The notes: generated by a model not told the origin, from the sequence alone. 64,000 bases of DNA from Hymenopellis radicata (GCA_015501595.1 JADNRX010000022.1:124001-188000), one strand, 5' to 3'. Positions 21,473 through 33,418 are shown, counted from the stretch's first letter. Translations and numbers: made by a program.

Positions 21473-23733
21473 CTAGGCATCATCCACGACGTCCATCATC
21501 GCCAACACTTTCTCTTCCTCCCACCGCTTCCCCACTACCTGAATCGCAACCGGCATCCCCTTCATCGGAGCCACATCATACAAGGGCTTATTGTTCCGGA
21601 AAATCTGGTCTTCCATGAATCGGCTTCCCTCGCCCTGTCGCTTGGTCCATTCCTCCGTCAGTGCGTCCTTCTCCGGATCGACGCGCGTAACAGGAAGAAC
21701 GCCAGCGGGAACGTCGAGGACGTTATACAGGACCGTCGCCGCGGCGAGAGGGCTGAAGCTCACTGTAGCACTGGACCTCATGAGCAAAATGCGCCACCAA
21801 TGAATGAGACTTGGTGTGCTCACCCATGAGGTAACTGCGGCATAGCTTGAACAGGTGCAATGATACCGTCGAAAACCGTATTCGTCCCAAACTATCTCGA
21901 TTAATTGTTCTAGTCGAGTGACTCAAATCATATTAATCGCACCTTCTTTCGAAAGTCCAGGACGACCTGTTGACGGCGCCCGACCCAGTCGCTGTATTCC
22001 AGATAACTCTTCGATCCTGCAGACGTGATAACTTCTGCAGCTTTCGGGTCGCCAAAGAACGTCTTCAAAACCCATCCGGCCAAGGCAGTCAAGAAACCTG
22101 TAATCTTCAGGTTTGAGAGCGGCTTTCCTGATGAAGAGCAAACGCACGAGGAGCCCTAGCACCGTATACAGCCAAGGTCAATGAGGCATCCTGTGTGAGA
22201 CTTTTAGTCTATGCCATATTCCTCAAAACCTGCTCCGTTACCATAGGGTCAGGACCCAAGTGGCTTAACATCTTCTTGTAGGAATCCGCCGATGTCAAAG
22301 CCAAGAATACGACCAACGCTTCATGGGCTATCTTTCCTGTAAGGCAATAACCATCCACGTCGTTGAACGTACGTACCGCCGGGCGGCGTGAACTCCACGC
22401 ATTCGTGACCTTTCTTTCGTAGAGCGTCGACCGTCTCCAGCACGGCTCGTTTATTAGCAGGCGACGCCTTTATAAACTCATCTGTCCGTCTGATATCAGT
22501 TACGCTCGAACCGCAAGACCCGGGAGTACAAACCTGACGTATAGTAGCCAAACTTCAGTTTGGCTGGTAGCCTAGCGTCACGATAAGGAAGGGGAACAGC
22601 CCCCCCGGTAGGATCTGCCAGTCCAAAGATGGTGCGGCAGAAAAGGTGCAGATCTGTCAAAGACCTCGCAATAGGTCCTGTGACAATATGGATTCCCTCA
22701 AAAGTGGGACTCGGATCTTCATATCATATCCGTAAGTATCGAATACTCGAGGAGGTATACAATCACCTTGCGCGCCGCCGATGGAAATTCTACCAGATCC
22801 TGGTTTCAAGGAATAAACACCACAGTAGGCAGGTGGCATTCGAAGGCTTCCTCCAATATCAGACCCGATGCCCAGCGCGGAGCCATCCAGTGCAAGCAAG
22901 GCTGATTCGCCTCCAGAGCTTCCACCGCATGTATAAGCCGCGTTGTAGGGGTTCAAGGAGCGGCCCCAGAGAGGATTGTTGCATTCAAACGCAAACATTG
23001 TCTGGGGGACGTTTGTCTTGACGAAGGGAATGCCACCCGCGTCGATGATTTGAGCAACGAGCTAGCATGGAAATATCAGCACGTGAAAGCGCTGAAGTTG
23101 AGAAGCAGAAATACGGTAGCGTGTTCGGTGGCTGGTTTATTAGCCCACTCAGTGAAGCCAAGAGTCGAGTCGTAACCCTTGTAATCAACTGCATGCGCCA
23201 TTAATTTGCGTCTACACGTATGGTGGGCACTTACATTGATCCTACGCGTCGCGAGTTTTAGAAAACTATCTTGCATAATGACACAAGGGAAGACGTACTT
23301 TGAGACTGAAGGGAATGCCATGGAACGGTCCGCGGATCCTTCCAGTGGACGCGAACTCTTCGTCAAGCTCCTTGGCTCGAAGGCGAGCTTCGTCGAACAT
23401 TACTGACCGTACGATCAGTCGTTACCCAAGGCAAACAGGACGAGACTCGCTTTCAGTAACACAATTCGTGGCTTCCTGTGCCTGCACCGAACGTTTAATG
23501 TAAGCCTCGAGTACAGCAGACGCCGTCCATTGTCCCTCGGCGATGAAAGACACAATCTCAGATGCTATGCGGCTTGAGTGTCACCCTCGAAGGACAAAAA
23601 AACGCGTACCTGTGGCCTTGAGATACGCGTCCTGCTCTGATGAGAGGTTGACGTCCACTGAAGCAAGTTTTTCACTTCGCTGTTGGATTTTGCTGTCAAT
23701 GGTAGCCTTGTTTCCGGTAGCGCTGAAGAACAT
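21473..23733 (-). CDS. Amidase-signature family amidase (parental copy)
   Basis: A multi-exon fungal amidase/acetamidase-type enzyme that hydrolyses amides. The start is MFFSATGNK (ATG at 23733). The catalytic lysine lies in GIPFSLK. The Gly/Ser stretch is CGGSSGGESALL, with the nucleophile serine in GIGSDIGGS, then MPPAYCGVYSLKPG. Later exons give GPIARSLTDLHLFCRTIFGLADPTGGA, KASPANKRAVLETVDALRKKGHECVEF, LEYSDWVGRRQQ and YNVLDVPAGVLPVTRVDPEKDALTEEW. Exon 2 needs a GC-AG intron (donor A/GCGAGT) to give NCVTEIMFDEA. Near 21874 there is one T too many (GGTTTTCGAC) compared with relic X1 (GGCTTCGAC). The frame survives only if an AG four bases downstream of the normal acceptor is used. Two dead copies sit at 2558 and 11042. 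Confidence 0.85.
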
Positions 23734-24035
23734 GACGGTAAGAAGCAGACTCTGCAAAGGGTTCTATGCGGTCTTACAAGTTGCTTAAATACCACTGATT
23801 GGGATCATTTACCTAACCTGCCGGAACCGGCAACCTGCTCCCGACACTGGGCGCGAATACACATCAGGACGAGGCACTGTTCAACTCCTTCTTGAACGCG
23901 TACCTGACCAATCAATACTTATGGGAGCCACCTCAGGTAGACTAGGATGCACTGCCAGCAGTGCCCAGGGACTGAATTCGGCGATGTAGATCAATAGAAA
24001 AATTATACAGATACCTAGGCGTACAACACGAATAA

Positions 24036-25627
24036 TCAATCAAACATATCCATCTCCATCGCCATGTCGTAGAAAAAGTGCTTAAATCGATACATCAGTT
24101 GCGTGGAAACCGGTCTTGGGGTGTAGACCAACCTTATATATGCTCATAACTTTCACTACCCATGCCTCCAGATGATATATCTTCTTGCTCCCAACACGCA
24201 TTCGCACCTCCTACGAAGCGCGTTGTTAGTTTCCTTCAGCGATCCAACTAAATCCGCGACTCACATATATAGCCGCCCAATGCATAATATCCGCTCGGAT
24301 GGCTTCATCTACGCGACTCACAACACGTTCCGCTATAGTCTGTACAAAGGAGTGTAAGCTTAACGCCCGAACATCCACAAGTCGGACGGACCTTGAGGAT
24401 AACCGTCGGCGGGATACAGTGGCTCAGCAGTTCGTAAAGCTTCTGCCGCACCTCCATTACGCGAGCAGGTGACTGCTCTGCAATGATCATGTCGCCGACC
24501 TTGTTGCAGTAGGTCTCCCAATCAGGCTTTGCTATCGTCAACGGCCCCGAGAGGTCAGGTCTACAGAGCCAGGTCATGAGTAGACATTGAATGTAGGAAG
24601 AGGGTACGTACGACTGCATCTTGAGCGCTTCCAGGACGAGGATGGCCTTGCGCATATTTCCCTCAGAGTCGTCGATAATCTTGTCGGCCGCTTCTTCAGG
24701 AAGAGAGAAGCCGGCGCGTTTAGAGACATGTTGCATAACGGCTTGCATCTACAAATGTGAGGAGATGGAGGTCAGAGAGCTCAAAAAAGATTTACCTCTT
24801 CTCGTTTAGGCGCGGCGACGCGTATTAAGAGACATCGACTTTTGATAGGTGCGATGAGACGACTGGTGCTGTTGGCGCAGAGGATAATGCGCATGTTGCT
24901 CATATATTTCTCCATCGTTCGTCGAAGCGCAGCTTGGGCGTCCCGTGATAAAGAATCGGCTTCGTTTATTATGACGACTGGGCAAACAGGTTAGAAAGAA
25001 TGCGATATGATCAGGATGAGTTGCACCTTTGAATCGCTGCTTCGCATTCAGGTCGACTTGCTGGGTTTGGGCTATCTCCTTGAGCAGATCCTGTATCACC
25101 GTCCTATCGTAGCTACCGGCCTCGCTGTTTCCAGACATCAGAGACTTTCCACGCGACGCCATATAACGCGCACCTCGGTGTTATTTCGATATGAAAATTG
25201 CTTTGGACGAGGTTGACCTCCACTTTGCGCTTTGAGGGCGTCAGAAAGACACGTTGATCTATTTTCAGCTGTTCAAGGTGAATTGGACAGTAATGAAATT
25301 ACGGAGAAGAGGCAACACACCTTTTCCACTCCTGCACCAAAGAGCTCCCGCAGTGTACAGGTGATACGCGTCTTTTTTCCTGCGCCAGACGGCCCATAAA
25401 ATAGCATGTGAGGAAAGTCGCCTGAAGACGCCTAGAGGCCGCTTAGCGTGTTGTTGGCAGGCAAGTCATTCAGGCTCACTAGGGACCGTAGCCGATCTGC
25501 GAGGTCCTTGTGGTAGTGTAGCGTATCGAGAGTTCGAGGGCGGTACTAGAGGTGCATTTATTGTATTACTATTATGCCGCATTGAACGAATATGAGCTGA
25601 ACCGACCTGGTCGACCCAAAGAGACAT
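24036..25627 (-). CDS. RFC5: Replication factor C subunit (yeast Rfc5 / human RFC3 type)
   Basis: A clamp-loader AAA+ subunit that helps load PCNA on DNA. It starts MSLWVDQ and continues RPRTLDTLHYHKDLADRLRSL. A 48-base intron leads to SSGDFPHMLFYGPSGAGKKTR (Walker A), LKIDQRVF and SEAGSYDRTVIQDLLKEIAQ. Walker B-like VIINEADSLSRDAQAALRRTMEKY and the arginine-finger KSRCLLIRVAAP follow. C-terminal exons give MHWAAIY, VRMRVGSKKIYHLEAWV and end HFFYDMAMEMDMFD. Eight or nine short introns separate the exons. The order and the NEAD form of Walker B identify the Rfc5/RFC3 branch rather than the other small subunits. A 16-base perfect hairpin lies just upstream of the start. Confidence 0.93.
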
Positions 25628-25643
25628 GATGATGGTGGGAGAA

Positions 25644-25681
25644 AAGTCACGAATCGCGTTACATCACGCGATTCGTGACTT
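25644..25681. promoter_or_regulatory. Perfect 16-base inverted repeat upstream of RFC
   Basis: AAGTCACGAATCGCGT, a 6-base loop TACATC, then the exact reverse complement. It starts 17 bases upstream of the RFC start codon, so it would lie in the 5' UTR or core promoter. Function unknown. Confidence 0.75.
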
Positions 25682-26157
25682 GCCTCCTGACCATGACCTG
25701 TCGAATCTTCTGACTGAAGAACAAGAATGACATCCCAGTGATTGGCACTTCAATCACCGAGTTCTGCAATGTGTGCCCAGTCACACGCTGCAGAGCACCA
25801 CGGCCGTCCACGTTTTGAGCGCCACTGCGAATCTCGCGCTTCGGGACCGTGGTGGGTTTCGAACACTGGCCCTGTCATGGAAGCCAGCATCCGTCTACGG
25901 GCAACCATCACGACATGCCCCGAAGAGCACGACGCGAGGCACCTCAAGAGCACAAGTAGTACAAACCAGCAGCCGCACACAATCTACTCTGGGCACTCAT
26001 GCATCTATTTTCCGTGATATCGGCTGTGGTAACGTTACATGCCAAGCGGTGCTATGTGCTCGACGGAACTTCCCGTTGTTTAAAATTGTCGTGGGAGACA
26101 CGCACTCGACAGCCTCTGATCCTGCCACCTACCCTCGTTGTAAGGAACTAGAGATCC
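25682..26157. other. Spacer between RFC and kinase genes
   Basis: Divergent intergenic region for the two genes. Open frames overlap on both strands around 25742-26192 without any recognisable domain. A T-loop-like string GTGTTCGAAAC on the minus strand is not supported by a tRNA fold. Confidence 0.5.
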
Positions 26158-27595
26158 ATGCCTCCCGAGCGAACCCGCGACTTGCCGCTTGAATGGTCTA
26201 GTATTCGTCCCGAGGATAAATTCTTCCCTCAGTTTACTGCTATGCGAGTCAAGGTTATCTTGGATGACTCGTACACTCCGTGGGAATCAATCCATCGCCT
26301 CCACTACGACGTGGTACCCCTCGTCATGGAAATTTTACAAACAGTACGGTGTAGTGTTCGTTAAGCGGACGTCCACTGATCTAAGAGCAGGAACTGGATC
26401 GTGCAACTCTCTATGATTCTGAGTCAGTGTTTCATGGCAAGTGCATGAAATGCCTCCTTCACCTGGGAAAGATTCACGGCATTCTACCGCAATCGTTCTT
26501 GTGCTCCAACGTTCAAATCGAAGGCCATAGGGCTGTTTGTGGAGGAGGGTTTGCGGTATGTCCCAACAACAATTTTTTCACACACGACCGACACGTTTCC
26601 ATAAGGATATATGGAAAGGGACAATGTCTCAGCAACCTGTATGCTTGAAAGTTCTGCGCATCTTTACGACTGAAACTGTAAGGGAAGAACTTGTGAAGGT
26701 ATACTGCTTCTTCCAGAGCCGCGACTGAAGTCTTATACGTTATTCAGACTTTCTGTGAAGAAGCGCTGGTGTGGAAACAGTTACACCATCCAAGTGTGCT
26801 TCCATTCCTTGGGGTCAGCCAGGATTTATTCCACCCAAGTTTTTGTCTAATCTCGCCATGGATGGCCAATGGAAATATTATGACATTTCTTAGCAATAAT
26901 CCCACTCATGACCGTTTGCAATGTGTGCGTAGTGCGTTCTATCTGCGCGATTCATGCTTACATGCTCCTCAGATACTTGAAGTTGCGGAGGGTCTTAAGT
27001 ATTTACATCATGCAGTCCATCCGCCGATTGTTCACGCAGACATCCGCGGCGTGAGTATACCACATCCTTAGGCGTTCCCGAATAAACACGTCTCTAGGCG
27101 AACATTCTCATAACAGACGATCTACACTGCGCTTTGGCCGATTTCGGGATTAGCCTGATGGTGGAAACTCAGATACCCGGCAGTACAACATTGTCCCGAG
27201 GGTCTACGCGCTGGCTTCCTCCCGAAATGATGGATCATTCCCTTTTTGTGCCCTCCCGCATCACAGCGAGGGATATATATTCCTTTGGATGCACAATCAT
27301 CGAGGTACTTACCCTTCGTTGATACAGAATTTCATGTTAGTGATGAGCTTACCGATAGATCTATACTGGACGTCCCCCATTCTCTCATTTGAAGTCTGAT
27401 GCTGCAGTTATTAATGCTGTGCTCATACAGAAGGAAGCACCACCACGGCCCCCCGCTAACGAGTTGTCATCTGATGAACTCTGGAGGCTGGTACTTGATT
27501 GTCTGGCGCCGGCGCCTGACGATCGACCCCTTGCGTTCTCTCTATCATCCAGGCTGGCGGACATCGGCACGTCTTTCAACCGAAACCGTAGGTGA
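26158..27595 (+). CDS. TKL-like protein kinase (Agaricomycete type)
   Basis: At least seven exons. Exon 1 (26158-26343) and exon 2 (26388-26555) keep phase. The glycine loop is CGGGFADIWKG (about residue 112), the ATP-binding Lys is in VCLKVL, and the alpha-C Glu in FCEEALVWKQLHHPSVLPFLG. The catalytic loop is VHADIRGANILI with the usual Asp and Asn but Ala for Arg. ADFG is followed by STRWLPPEMM, RDIYSFGCTIIE and GRPPF. The HADIRGAN loop and PPEM motif are typical of the expanded tyrosine-kinase-like family of mushrooms. All catalytic residues are present, so activity is plausible. The stop at 27593-27595 may be bypassed by another intron into an open frame ending at 27845. Substrate unknown. 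Confidence 0.85.
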
Positions 27596-28812
27596 CTCTA
27601 CTCTCCCGCAACGATCACAATCAAACTGTTCTGCAGAATTAGTCTATTTGACTCACCTCGTAAATAAGCGCAGACTGAGACCCGATGATTGTGCCGCAGT
27701 CGGGGGGATTCCTTATATCGCCACTGATTCGGAATCTTTGCACCTTCCTCAGCTTCGTTCTGAGTCCACTGACTCATCCACTGTTGTATCCTTACCACCC
27801 ATTTCAGATATATTCTTCATGTCGCGTCAGGAGAGGCTGTTATGATATATGTTAAAGATAGATTGTAGTGGCGGGAGAATTGAACACGTGATGTCCTCAA
27901 AATTCTTGAGAAGAACAGTATTCAGTGCTCGTTGCCTGGCCTAGAAGGCTGTATGGTGTGAATGGAGGCTAGACCCCGACGCTGTGAGTCACAGAAGTGC
28001 GGTATATAGTCAGTCCACTTGGCACTGAATGAATCAAAGAACGTTGATGGACGTGTTCCGACGCGTTTATTGGAGAGCTTCCATATTGACGCCAACCCCA
28101 TAAGTGTCTAGAGGCTATGTTGACCCCAGAAATGCCCAGATATTCTGTTAATTCAGTACGTCGGCGCGACGACGCCACCGTATCAGCCTACCCGGCTGAC
28201 CGTTCCGAAATCCGACCATTCAGCGTGATTTCATTTACGTCCCATGTCCATTTACTGTATTGCAGAAAAACCATCATCACCACATCGACGTAGATCCGGA
28301 AGGAAGGCACCCCATGCCCTCGACTCTATTATTACTGGAAACGTCGTGTTCTCCGAACGTTCTGTTGGATGATGTGACCTCCGAGTGCCGACGAGTTTAT
28401 TGCCTAGGCCACTACTTCGTTTCCCGGTCCGACTAAACGCCTACATCACCCCAATCCTCCTGTTTCATTCGTTCGCGGAGGAGCACACATGAACGAACAT
28501 ACATACGAATCCGATCGCAGTCGTTCTTCCACGCCACCCCCCATGACCAGTTGCAACGACTGCATCGCGCCATCAGTTGGAGATTATTGCGTGGTCTTGT
28601 GATTACGGCCACGTCTCCGAGCCTCATTCTCCAAGCTAAACTGCCAGTTCTCTTATTACTGTTGACCGGTGACCCGCCGCCGATTCCTCGTTCCGTGTCG
28701 ATCTTGTGGCAAATGCCGGCTTCTCCGCCAATATGCGTGGCACGGGCGTGGCGCCCATCACCCTAAATTATTGTTGTTGTCACACACGGACATCAAAGCC
28801 ATTCAAATATAT
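27596..28812. other. Spacer, no recognised gene
   Basis: Apart from a possible extra 3' exon of the kinase (open to 27845), no domain or repeat is seen. Confidence 0.45.
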
Positions 28813-30175
28813 ATGGGCCGTCGTCACCTTTTTTGTTCCACAGCTTTGCTTTTGACGGCGACGATGATCTATGTCCAGGACAAACGGCTGGCGCTGCCAG
28901 ACGGGAGGACGCTTGCCTATGCCGACAATGGCAACACCTCCAGTTCCACTGTCGTTCTCTACCTCCACGGGGCCTTTGGCGTTGGCGACGCTTCGCGTCT
29001 TTCACCCACGCTCCTTGAGAAGAATGTCCATTTCGTGGCGCCTTCTTTGCCGGGATGGTATGTCCTCTCATTGTCAAGCTTTATTGCTCTTTCAAATAAT
29101 AATGACACCACGAAAAATAAAAGTTTTGATTTGGCTGGGTCCGATCACACAACCTCGGGGAAGATTACGGCTTACAATTGAAGGATTCGAGCCCGGATTT
29201 CACTTTTGGTCTTGGTCTGGCCAGTAGAACTTCACCTAACATCTTCATTGAGCTGCCTGTTGCCCAGAATGGTCAGAGCCAGTGAGGGTAAAGTAGCACC
29301 AGTCGTGAAGTTGCCACTCAGATGAAGCCAAATCGAAACTTTTATTTTTTGTGGGTGTCATTATTATTTAAAAGAGCAATAATCATTATTCATTGTTCTG
29401 CAGGGGAGAATCATCACCTGTGCCCGATCCCTCACACTACGCCGAGACGTTCGCAGACGACATCTCCGCGCTCTTCATACACCTCCGCGTCGACGCCGCG
29501 CGCCTAAAAATCATCATATGCGGGTACGCCTTTGGCACCGTAGCCGCCCAGATGCTGTATGGTGCCCCCATCAGTCTGTTTCCCCTCCGAAGGCAAATCT
29601 CCAGCATGATACTCCTCGCGCCGCATTCTCCCCCACATTGCCACAAGGAATACGCCAGAGACATGTCGTGGCAGTCGTATTTCCTGACCGGCCCGCCGTC
29701 GCGGTACATTCCGTTCAATCTCCTCGCGCGGGTCTTTCACTGGGTGCTGTCGTCCAAAGTCAAGTCCGAGGCGGTCGCGGAGGGTTTCGTAAGGCGGATG
29801 ATGTTTTCACAGATGACGGAGGGTGAGCGTGAGAGGTATCAGAGGTGGCGGGAGGCAAGAGGCATGATGGAGGGTCAGTGGGAGAAGGAGATGGGTGCGA
29901 ATATGGTGCGCAGTTTCGCGCAGACGTGGCAGGGCTTCTTGGATATACCTGCGGTGTATCATTCGGGATGGGGAGGTGTCGATCCGAGAGTTGGGGACAA
30001 GGAAGCACCTGTGTACATCGTTTCGGCATCAAGAGACCATACGGCGTCGCTCCGCGTGGCGGAATGGTTGGCGCGCGTGTACAAAAACTCTGACCTGCGG
30101 GTTGTGGAGGGGAGTCACGTCTCGATATTATTCTACTTGGACGAGGTATGGAAGGAGATACTGGACTCTGCATAG
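28813..30175 (+). CDS. Alpha/beta hydrolase-fold protein lacking the nucleophile
   Basis: Two exons (28813-29057, 29404-30175) encode 338 residues. A hydrophobic N-terminus (FCSTALLLTATM) is followed by LALPDGRTLAYADNG, the oxyanion-type VLYLHGAFG and FVAPSLPGWGES. The nucleophile elbow reads CGYAFG, near residue 124, where the family has GxSxG: the serine is alanine (codon GCC). The rest of the fold is conserved (SMILLAPHSPP, WQSYFLTGPPSRYIPFN, YIVSASRDHTASLRVAEWLA) and the catalytic-His motif EGSHVSILF is present. It is therefore probably a pseudoenzyme, unless a different residue acts. The single intron is 346 bases, far longer than others here, because a MITE sits in it. Confidence 0.85.
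29084..29379. mobile_element. MITE with ~58-base terminal inverted repeats in an intron
   Basis: A 296-base element with inverted ends of about 58 bases at roughly 90% identity (left TTGCTCTTTCAAATAATAAT..., right end its reverse complement) and TA on both flanks (29082-29083 and 29380-29381), as for Tc1/mariner-type insertions. The interior has no coding frame. It lies wholly within the hydrolase intron and leaves donor GTATGT and acceptor CTGCAG intact. Confidence 0.85.
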
Positions 30176-31005
30176 TTAATCAATAAGTATAATACTAATT
30201 TATGCTACCATACCATCACTGTATTATTTAGCACTACTTAGTCTACTATCATGTTTTGTTAGGATCCCGTCACTTCCAAGTCACTTCGAAACTGTAAATT
30301 CTGCTCGGTAGTAGTAGTATTAGTACGCCCGGGTCCCGGATGACCAATCGGTGTTCTTCCCTTCGTACCTTTTATCGCAGTAAGGCCTCATGCTATCTTC
30401 TCCAACGCAGGCCTCCCTTTCTGGAAGTTGGCGTGAACGATTCACTCTTACTCGGCGGGAGAAAGGATGCGGAACTATTGCGGTCCGTGATTGAAGGGAA
30501 CATTGTCTATTGCGCACTCTGTAATGCTAACATGTTCCATTGCAAAGTATCCCAGGGATAATTGCCATAATCGCGTGCAAATATACGCGTCTCCTCAATC
30601 GGTACTTTAATGCACATTTATTCCTCTGATGCCGCGCCGAAGGTCCTGCGAGAGAGACTAACTGTGCGACGCTCTTCTACGTCTGGTTCAAGTCTTGAAG
30701 CTTGAAGCCTCTCTTGTCATCGTTAGAATCTGTTACTTCGAAGCAAAGTGTTGCTTCGGCTATCCCCACAAAGGTTATAGAACTGCGACGTTGGATTCTT
30801 CTCTAAGATTCGACCGGTACATTCAATATCACGGGTTGCGGTTCTGGCCGCATGCTGCGAGACACTTTCGTATCTGGCTGTTTCAATTGGGCATCCTCTT
30901 GTTCTTGAGCTCTTACGTCGACGTTCTCTCGCAAAGCAACGCATTCATATCTCGGTTCCCTCGTCTTTCATCAGTGTTTTTGTCTCACGGCGCCCTGTCA
31001 CTACC

Positions 31006-31881
31006 ATGAATATCTCCTGGCTACTAGTACGTCAGCCGCTCCGAGTTGGCAATCAAATCCGAGGAAAGCCCAGCGTACGCGTCCGCCTTGGACTCGTCGA
31101 TGCGCGTACGCATCATGTGGCTGCGAGCAGCGGACACGGTGGCGCTTGTGCCCCACCGCTACTGTCTGTAATCCCTCCTCCCGCGGCTCCCACGAAGGCC
31201 TTGCAACCGGAGGGCGCGAAGATCGGAAACTCGCTTGCTGTCTTAGCCAATGAGCCACCAAATGTTGATAATGCGGTGAGTCGCAATCCTTTGATGTTCG
31301 CCCTCTGTCAACCAATTATTCTGGTCAGCAAGATCCCGTGCAAGCGATTCAAGCCGTGGAGGCCAGTATGGAGCGGTTTGAGGTGAACTCCAACACTAAC
31401 AGAGCTAAATTACTTGGGGCTCTTAATGACTTGAGAGATGAGTCAGTGTCTTCCTCATTTTTGGCGTATCTGATCCAACTCTTCAAGGATTAACACTCAG
31501 ACTGCTGTATTGTGTGGGGCCTTCGATGCCGTGATAGACGAGTTAGTGTCTTCCTCATTTCTAACTTTTGTGTATCTGATTCCACTCTTTAATACCAGTA
31601 TTCGCCTTATTCACGTGCGCAACGTCAACCGCCACACGTCCAGCGACGCATCAATCTATTACCCAACCCCTTATGCTGGTGGTGGCCCACTTCCCCGCAC
31701 ACCTGCAGAGGCGCGCAACCTCAGTGGTAATCCCTGATTACTAGGTTTTTGATAGAATGTTTTACTGACTGCTCCAAGAGAGTGCCTGTGGGCAGCGTCG
31801 CTGGGGCTCGGGTTGCTTCCGCTCCCGGCCAATTCATCGCGCAAACAACATTTGTTGAATTATTTGGGTATTTATGCTTAA
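31006..31881 (+). CDS. Mug135-like protein, unit A
   Basis: Five exons with phases kept. It starts MNISWLLVRQPLRVGNQIRG, the same N-terminus as the two other copies, then a Pro/Ala-rich stretch. An exon of polar helix (QAIQAVEASMERFEVNSN) and a short exon follow, then the C-terminal module RLIHVRNVNRH, YYPTPYAGGGPLPRTPAEARNLS and LLPLPANSSRKQHLLNYLGIYA. That C-terminal pattern (Arg-Asn, aromatic/Pro stretch, GxPLP...A.N.LSG, then L..YLG) fits the fungal Mug135-like C-terminal domain, of unknown function and named from a fission-yeast meiotic gene. Unlike copies B and C it has no heptad repeat in the middle. Confidence 0.7.
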
Positions 31882-32202
31882 CACCTCGTGTATTCTTGTT
31901 AGTATGTGTGTATTCTTGCAAGTGCCCCCTCGAGCATCTCTAGCATGAGCCGGCACTTCCTTGCCACACATTTCATCCCCGACGCGCCGAAGATAGTGCG
32001 TCGAGACTTGTTTCAAAAATCCAAGAGATGTACATACAGCAGTGGGCGTTTGAACCCCAACTCGGATGCTTCATTAAAATCCCGTGATCGATGTACATGT
32101 CTCCTTCTGCCACGATGTCGCCTCGACGCTGAGTCCTGACAGTGATAAAAAACTCGACTTGAGATTCCATAACATACCCTTCTTTTCTTGTTTCCTTGTA
32201 CC

Positions 32203-32290
32203 ATGGCCAGCTGCGACTCGATCCTCGAAGAAGAGCGGGATGATGAGCCCAAAGTGACATTCTTTCCGCCTCTATAGTATCTGCTGCTCG
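32203..32290 (+). pseudogene. HEN1 5' fragment, unit A
   Basis: It begins MASCDSILEEERDDEPKVTF, matching the first 20 residues of HEN1 at 41869, then meets a stop (TAG, 32275-32277) and loses similarity. The HEN1 5' flank (CGTGATCGATGT... and ACTCGACTTG) is also present upstream. Confidence 0.85.
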
Positions 32291-32551
32291 ATTGGCATGG
32301 GCTATGGCGTGTCAGGACAAGGTGGGGACGCGCTCTCAATGGAACTGTGACGTTGGATTCTTACATTCAATATCACGGGTTGCGGTTCTGGCCGCATGCT
32401 GCGAGACACTTTCGTATCTGGCTGTTTCAATTGGGCATTCTCTTGTTCTTGAACTCTTTTACGTCGACGTTCTCTCGCAAAACAACGCATTCATATTTTG
32501 TTTCCTTCGTCTTTCATCAGTGATTCTGTCTTACGAGGCCCTCAGTTCACC

Positions 32552-33418
32552 ATGACTATCTCCCGCCTACTTGTTCGTCAGCCGCTCAGAGTTGGCAATC
32601 AAATCCGAGGAAAGCCCAGCGTACGCGTCCGCCTTGGCCTCGTCGATGCGCGTAGGCATCATCTGGCTCCGGCGCTGGATGGAAGCAAACATGTTCACGC
32701 CTCTACCCCGGCGCCACGGTCTACAACCCTTCTCCCCACGGGTCCCAACCCGGCGAAGATCGCAAACTCGCTGCATGTGTTAGCCCAAGAGCTAGCAAAA
32801 ATTCTCCGTGCTGTGCGTCTCCAATCCTTTGATGCTGGTCCTCTGACAACTAACTTTTTACTCAGAACCCTACGGGAACTATGCAAGCCGATATCATGAT
32901 GGCACTGCTCGTTGCCATACGTATAAACATTAATACAGCTTTAATTATTTGGACTCTCGACGCCATAAAAGAGGACCTCAAGGCCATGAGAGAGGATCTC
33001 AACGCCATGAAAGGGGTTCTCAAGGGCATGAACGAGGATCTCAATGCCATGAACAATGAGTCAGTGTCTTCCTCAGACCAGGACCTCATTTCACCTTTTC
33101 GTGTATCTGATTCCAGGATTCACCTTGTTCACATGCGAAACGTCAATGGCCACGCGTCTGGCCGCTCGTCAATCCGTTACCCATACCCATTTGTTGCCGG
33201 TGGCCCACTTCCGCGTACACTTGGGGAGGCGCGGAACCTTCGTAGTAATCCCTGATTAGGTTTTTGATGAAATGTTTTACTGACTGCTTCAAGGTGAGGC
33301 TTGTGCGGCAGCGCTCAACGCTTTGGACGGGGCTCCAGGGCTGCATCCACTCCCGGCCACTTCATCGGCAGCTTCGCGCAAACAACATTTGTTGAATTAT
33401 TTGGGCATTTATGCTTAA
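32552..33418 (+). CDS. Mug135-like protein, unit B
   Basis: Four exons, phases kept. The N-terminus MTISRLLVRQPLRVGNQIRG and C-terminus (RNVNGH, YPYPFVAGGPLPRTLGEARNL, EACAAALNALDGAPG, KQHLLNYLGIYA) match copies A and C. The middle exon has a hydrophobic run (IMMALLVAIRININTALIIW) and four heptads of the form EDLxAMx encoded by a 21-base tandem repeat at about 32970-33060, so a coiled coil is likely. Function unknown; oligomerisation through the heptads is my inference. Confidence 0.7.

Noticed and set aside
25840..25960. tRNA-like B-box string (GTGTTCGAAAC) on the minus strand
   Set aside because: No matching acceptor stem, D-arm or anticodon arm could be paired around it.
28669..28812. N-terminal extension of the hydrolase to 28669
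   Set aside because: The first codon is GTG and the extension is basic and unlike the family; ATG 28813 precedes a plausible hydrophobic N-terminus.
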